Below, piece by piece: positions 60,140-64,000 of a stretch of 64,000 bases of DNA. The position numbers and the translations under genes were made by a program. The first letter of the stretch is position 1, and the number at the start of each line of letters is the position of its first letter. Under the pieces are notes generated by a model that saw only the letters and a list, made by a program, of their open reading frames with translations, was not told the DNA's origin and made no database searches. This DNA comes from Rallus limicola (taxonomy: Eukaryota; Chordata; Aves; Gruiformes; Rallidae): assembly GCA_022605955.1 (NCBI GenBank), contig JAKCOZ010000001.1, positions 21,754,146 through 21,818,145 on the forward strand, in the 5' to 3' direction.

Positions 60140-62770
60140 TTAGGTAAATACATTTTCTATGGCCAAAAGCAATTGCCCCACTTCAATTTGTTCTGAAGAT
60201 AATAGCCATAAAAATGAAATACCCTCTAAGACCTGTATACTTAGAGGGTCATAGTTATTTAGTCCCAAGGGAGATTCATATCAAAACAAGTTTTGTTAAG
60301 ATTTTATGATACTCTAAAGAAATGGAATGAATTGGGACTTCGGTTTGTAGAAATTGGAAAATCAGCTAGAAATAGCCCATGATCTGGAAGACGAAGACGG
60401 CAGTTTCTGAGATAAGGAACTCAATGTTTTTCTTAATGCAACAGGGATAGGGAAACTGAATGGAGAAGGGCGTTGCATCAGATGCAGAGTCAGTTTTGCA
60501 CTTGTTTTGCATTATATTAGTTTCATTTAAGGCTGTCTGCTGCCTAGCTTAAAATAATTGCTCGTAGTGGCAGTGGTCTCCAACCCTGGCTGCCTAATAC
60601 ATGGTTGGTTGCTAGGAGGGCTGTCGTCATCTACGTTTTAGTCGTGGATGTGATGACCAATTTTCATCGCTTTCCAAGCTTTGGCTGGATGACTCAGCTG
60701 GTACTCTCGTGACTCATTTCAGTCTCCCATGAGCCTAGGAAGGGCTAAAGAGGGAAGCGTGGCTATTTTCAGATACAAAAAATGACCAAACCCAAGGAGT
60801 ATGTCCACAAAGGAGTACTGCAAACACTGAATGAATTGGGTATTTATATAGGGTTTAAACTTGCCCCTTCCCACTGAAAGTCCCCAGTAACTTACTTCGC
60901 CTGAATCTATTTTCCAGACTCTTCTTTCATGTGAGTATAGGAAAATTCTCTCTGAGTGTATAGGGGCTGGTGAAAGTTTACAGGACTTTTGGTAGTAAAT
61001 TCCCCTAGCAGGTTTTGTTTTTATGGCAGTTCCCCCCTCTTGTCATTTTCCAGGATTCTCATGATTGCTCTACCAACAACCATAGGCCCACTCCAAGCTG
61101 GTTTATACCCCAGTTGTTCCTATGTTAGACAAAGCTGAGATGCCCGAGGTTCCCTAGAACTATGGAAAGCTCTTGTGATTGACCACATGCTGTTAGTAAT
61201 TTGTTTTTTCTGGATCCTGTGGAAACAGTGGTGTATTTGCTCCTTGTGAAAAAGTCATACAGAGCTTACTTTCCCAGAAACTCTTCTTTCCCTGTGTGAC
61301 TCAGTTTGGCCAGACTTCCTTTACATCATTAGTCAAAACCCATAGATGTGACTGTGGACAGCTTCGCTGCGATATCACTGGCGCACTGATGATTCTGAAC
61401 TCGTCATCCCATGGCATCTAGGCTGTATCCTCTAATTTCCTTGCTGTAGAAAAAGGAAAGAGTTGAGTGTTCTGGCTTGAAAGGGCATTACTGCAGAACA
61501 GCTGTAATAGTGCCAAAAAGATGGTCGTGGAGGTGGTGGGGTAAGTGTGTACCAATGTGTCAGCTCATCATGAATAAGAAGGAGGCTTGACAGACCCTTT
61601 AGCTAGTCTGTTGTCTGCAGCCAGCTATCCTTTTTAATGTGGATTTTTGATTCTGTAGGTTTGGCTTCAGCAATTGTGCCGTACCTTTGAGTGCTGCACA
61701 GCAGATGCTGGTAGCGAAGTCATATGTGATGTGAGGTTTGCTCAGGTGCTTGTGTCTCTGCAGGGTGATGTTCAGGGTCTCAAAAGCAAGCGTGGCATGG
61801 TCTGCAGCGAAGTTACTCCAAGGGCTGTCTTTCACTGTACACCCCACCAAAGCTTGCTCTTGGTTGGAGAGGAGTGTGTACACATGGTCTGGCTGTGGGG
61901 ATCTTTGCCTAGAGAAATTCTTTTTAGCCCATCACACCATAGAGTGTGTCAGGCCGCATGGCAGAAGTCATTCGGCATGTATTATGCTGGATCTCCAGGG
62001 TCAGCTCCTCTTCTGTCATGCTCTAGTCTTGCCAGTACAAGAGGCCCAGCAGCCACAGTGTTAAGCATAGTAGAGCTGAGTAAATAAATACGGCATTAAA
62101 TAATCATATCCTGCACAAAAAAAAAACTAGGGGGGGAGAAACTGATGCTAGCCAGGGAGTTCTGCTGATACAGGTGGAGGTTTTTATTGTTTTATTTCTC
62201 TTAATGACTTCCCTTGCTCTGATTTCTTTTTTTCTTGGAGCTTTGAGAGGGAGTAGGCAGTTACTGGTGTCCCTAAGCTGCTTTATCACACACAGGGGCC
62301 TTATATCCTTCTTCCTTAAGTAGATACCCTTTCCGGAGCTCCTGAATGTTTTCAAGGCTCTCAAATCCTTCATGTAGTTTCTCCCCATGCCTAAATCAGA
62401 TTTTCTTTCTGTGTTAGCAAGATCTTCCTGTATCACCTAGGCTGTTCTTCCTTGGCTAAACAGGCTTCTCTGCTTGCCGAACTGGCCTAGGCCTATTGCA
62501 CCTTGCTTAAAAACAAAATTGCTGTGAAGACAGAGCTGTGAAGACAGTGGGAGATCAGGCATGTACAGCCAGCCCCCAGCCACAGCAGCCAGCCAGCAGC
62601 GGCACCGGGAGGCATTCAGGAGGACTTTTGTGGGATTGCTTGGGACAGCATCCATCATTTCTTTTTGAGAAGAAATTGCCTTCCTGGGTGATCTCTTGGC
62701 TGTGCAAGTGCTTGCATGTCTGTGTGCCTGAGCATGACCATGTGTTTTGTGTGACAGGTCAATACAACCT
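60140..62770. other. Intronic DNA with an unusually open stretch at 61.6-62.1 kb
   Basis: No transposon or RNA gene was recognised. Between 61599 and 62087 three frames are open for about 95 to 137 codons, two on the + strand and one on the minus strand. The minus frame (61883 to 61599) has a protein-like composition, but I cannot assign it to a family. Confidence 0.45.
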
Positions 62771-62774
62771 CAAA

Positions 62775-63292
62775 TACTGCACAGAGTCTTTATAACTGCA
62801 TCCAACTCTGGAGCCCTCAGCACAAGAAGGACATGGACCTCTTGGAGCGGGTCCAGAGGATGGCCACAAGAATGATCAGAGGGCTGGAGCACCTCTCCTG
62901 TGAAGACAGGCTGAGAGAGTTGAGGCTGTTCAGCCTGGAGAAGAAAAGGCTCAAGGGGGACCTTACTGCAGCCTTCTAGTACCTGAAGGGGCCTACAGGA
63001 AAGCTGAGGAGGAACTGTTTGTAAGGGTGTGAAGCAATAGCACGAGGGGCAGTGGTTTTAAAGTACAGCAGGGTAGGTTTAGTTCAGACATGAGGAGGTT
63101 CTTTACCATAAGGGTGGTGAGACACTGGAACAGGCTGCCCAAAGAAGTGGTGGAGGGCCAGTCCCTGGAGACATTGAAAGTCAGGCTTCATGAAGCTCTG
63201 AGTTAAAGGTGTCCCTGCTTACTGCAGGGGAGTTGGATTAGATGGCCTTTAAAGGCCCCTTCCAGCCTGACACGTTCTGTGATTCTACGGTT
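62775..63292 (+). mobile_element. CR1 LINE, 5'-truncated copy with 3' end
   Basis: On the + strand it starts inside the C-terminal part of CR1 ORF2: [18 protein letters not shown], then [18 protein letters not shown] and [13 protein letters not shown]. It then passes through frameshifted and stopped sequence to the 3' UTR (GAGTTGGATTAGATGGCC, CCTTCCAGCCTGACACGTTC). It ends at TTCTGTGATTCTACGG, the terminal short repeat of CR1. The copy is dead and in the same orientation as HIPK2. Its better preservation than the 36.6 kb piece suggests a later insertion. Confidence 0.93.
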
Positions 63293-63299
63293 GGAATTT

Positions 63300-64000
63300 C
63301 CAGAGCATCAGTTACTGGGTTCCCATGGATACGTCCGTTACCCCATGTTCCCATGGAGGCCGATGCAGCTCCCTGTCAGCGTGGTCTCCCATGAGCTACT
63401 CTCCATTCTAGAAGGAGAAAGGATGAAGAGAGGCAGTTAAGTGACACTCTTCTACAGGGTTACTCTTCTCAGGTGCAGCCTGTGAGTTAAAGAGGGGTTT
63501 GGGGGGAGGAAAGAGTCTACACCCAAATGGTAAAGCCCCTGTCTCCCCATTGGTGTGTGTTTGGGTTTGGTGGCTCAGTCCTGTGGTGCCCATGCCCCCA
63601 GCCCCTTTCATGTCACATATTTCTGGGTTTCACGTCACTTATTTCTGGGTTTATAATCTAATTTCAGATTGCAAACTAAAAGCCACGAGTGACAGCAAAA
63701 CCAATTTCTGACTGTTTGGCCATCACTTTGGGGATGTCTTCTTCGCCCTAAGTGATGAGGAAGATAAAGTCAGGAAGACAGGGTGAAAAATTAATGCTAG
63801 AGGTGCGTTTCCTTGGGGAGCTGCAGGGCTTTTGTCTGTGCAGGTGTGTGTTTGTGGGCCTGTGCAAGGACAGGTTATTTACAGAGTTGTTTAACTACTT
63901 AAAGTGCAAGGCAGGTGATTAACCTGTAGTATCCTTTATCTTAATTTCCTAAAATACCCCATAACCCTTGATGTGTGAGGGATGCTGTAAATACTGTGTT
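63300..64000. other. Intronic DNA, nothing recognised
   Basis: There are short direct repeats (TTATTTCTGGGTTT-type, 63619-63652). No exon or element was seen up to the window edge. Confidence 0.6.

Larger units (their letters stand above)
28667..64000 (+). other. HIPK2: HIPK2 intron 1 (partial)
   Basis: The donor GTAAGC is at 28667. No acceptor followed by the exon 2 peptide (MASHVQVF...) occurs downstream, so the intron continues past the window edge, giving at least 35.3 kb. It holds three CR1 fragments, one solo LTR, several simple repeats and two CRE/X-box modules. No other gene was recognised inside it on either strand. Confidence 0.8.

Noticed and set aside
59214..60147. Several frames of 70-170 codons at 59.2-60.1 kb
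   Set aside because: They lie inside the solo LTR and reflect its C-rich repeats. They are neither host nor retroviral genes.
1..64000. CRISPR arrays, operons, phage or plasmid modules
   Set aside because: The sequence is vertebrate: CR1 LINEs, an ERV LTR, CpG islands and spliced exons. None of the tandem repeats has a CRISPR repeat-spacer layout.

Overview
This window looks like bird nuclear DNA. Three pieces are avian-type CR1 LINE (36.6, 54.2 and 62.8 kb) and there is one complete solo LTR of an endogenous retrovirus at 58.9-60.1 kb. Coding density is very low, and a single large CpG island sits in otherwise moderate-GC, microsatellite-containing sequence. No bacterial or phage gene organisation is present. 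Nearly all open frames in the window are chance frames. The only protein-coding sequence I can name is 19 nt long.

The anchor is the CpG island at about 28.1-30.7 kb. Inside it, 28648-28666 encodes MAPMYEG with the last codon split by a strong donor (GAAG/GTAAGC). Human HIPK2 starts MAPVYEG-MASHVQ, with the same tiny first coding exon and a very long intron 1. I therefore read this as HIPK2 exon 1 on the + strand. Exon 2 (MASHVQ...) is not in the window, so 28667 to 64000 is intron 1 and 1 to about 28.1 kb is upstream DNA. In mammals TBXAS1 lies upstream of HIPK2 in divergent orientation. I found no TBXAS1 coding exon here.

Upstream region (1-28 kb): mostly featureless, with microsatellites and a 22-bp tandem triplet. 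The exception is a second, compact CpG island at about 7.6-7.9 kb. It carries a ZNF143/THAP11-type motif pair. On the minus strand its first ATG opens nine codons that end at a good donor (AAAG/GTAAGG), so this looks like the first exon of an unidentified minus-strand transcript. A near-perfect 24-bp hairpin lies just beside it.

Promoter region (27.4-30.7 kb): a G-quadruplex-prone block, long polypyrimidine tracts, GC-rich DNA and a 5' leader with several upstream ATGs. These include a 34-codon uORF and uORFs that overlap the HIPK2 start out of frame.

Intron 1 (28.7-64 kb): mostly unremarkable, with the three CR1 pieces and the solo LTR. Two places pair a TGACATCA (CRE-like) site with an RFX X-box at almost the same spacing (38.61 kb and 55.83 kb). 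About 100 bp downstream of the second pair there is an ATG frame of 20 codons plus 1 nt ending at a GTAGGT donor. It has the same splice phase as HIPK2 exon 1, so it is a candidate alternative first exon. A perfect 20-bp palindrome with a 5-nt loop lies about 140 bp before the LTR. These last items are inferences that need transcript and comparative data.
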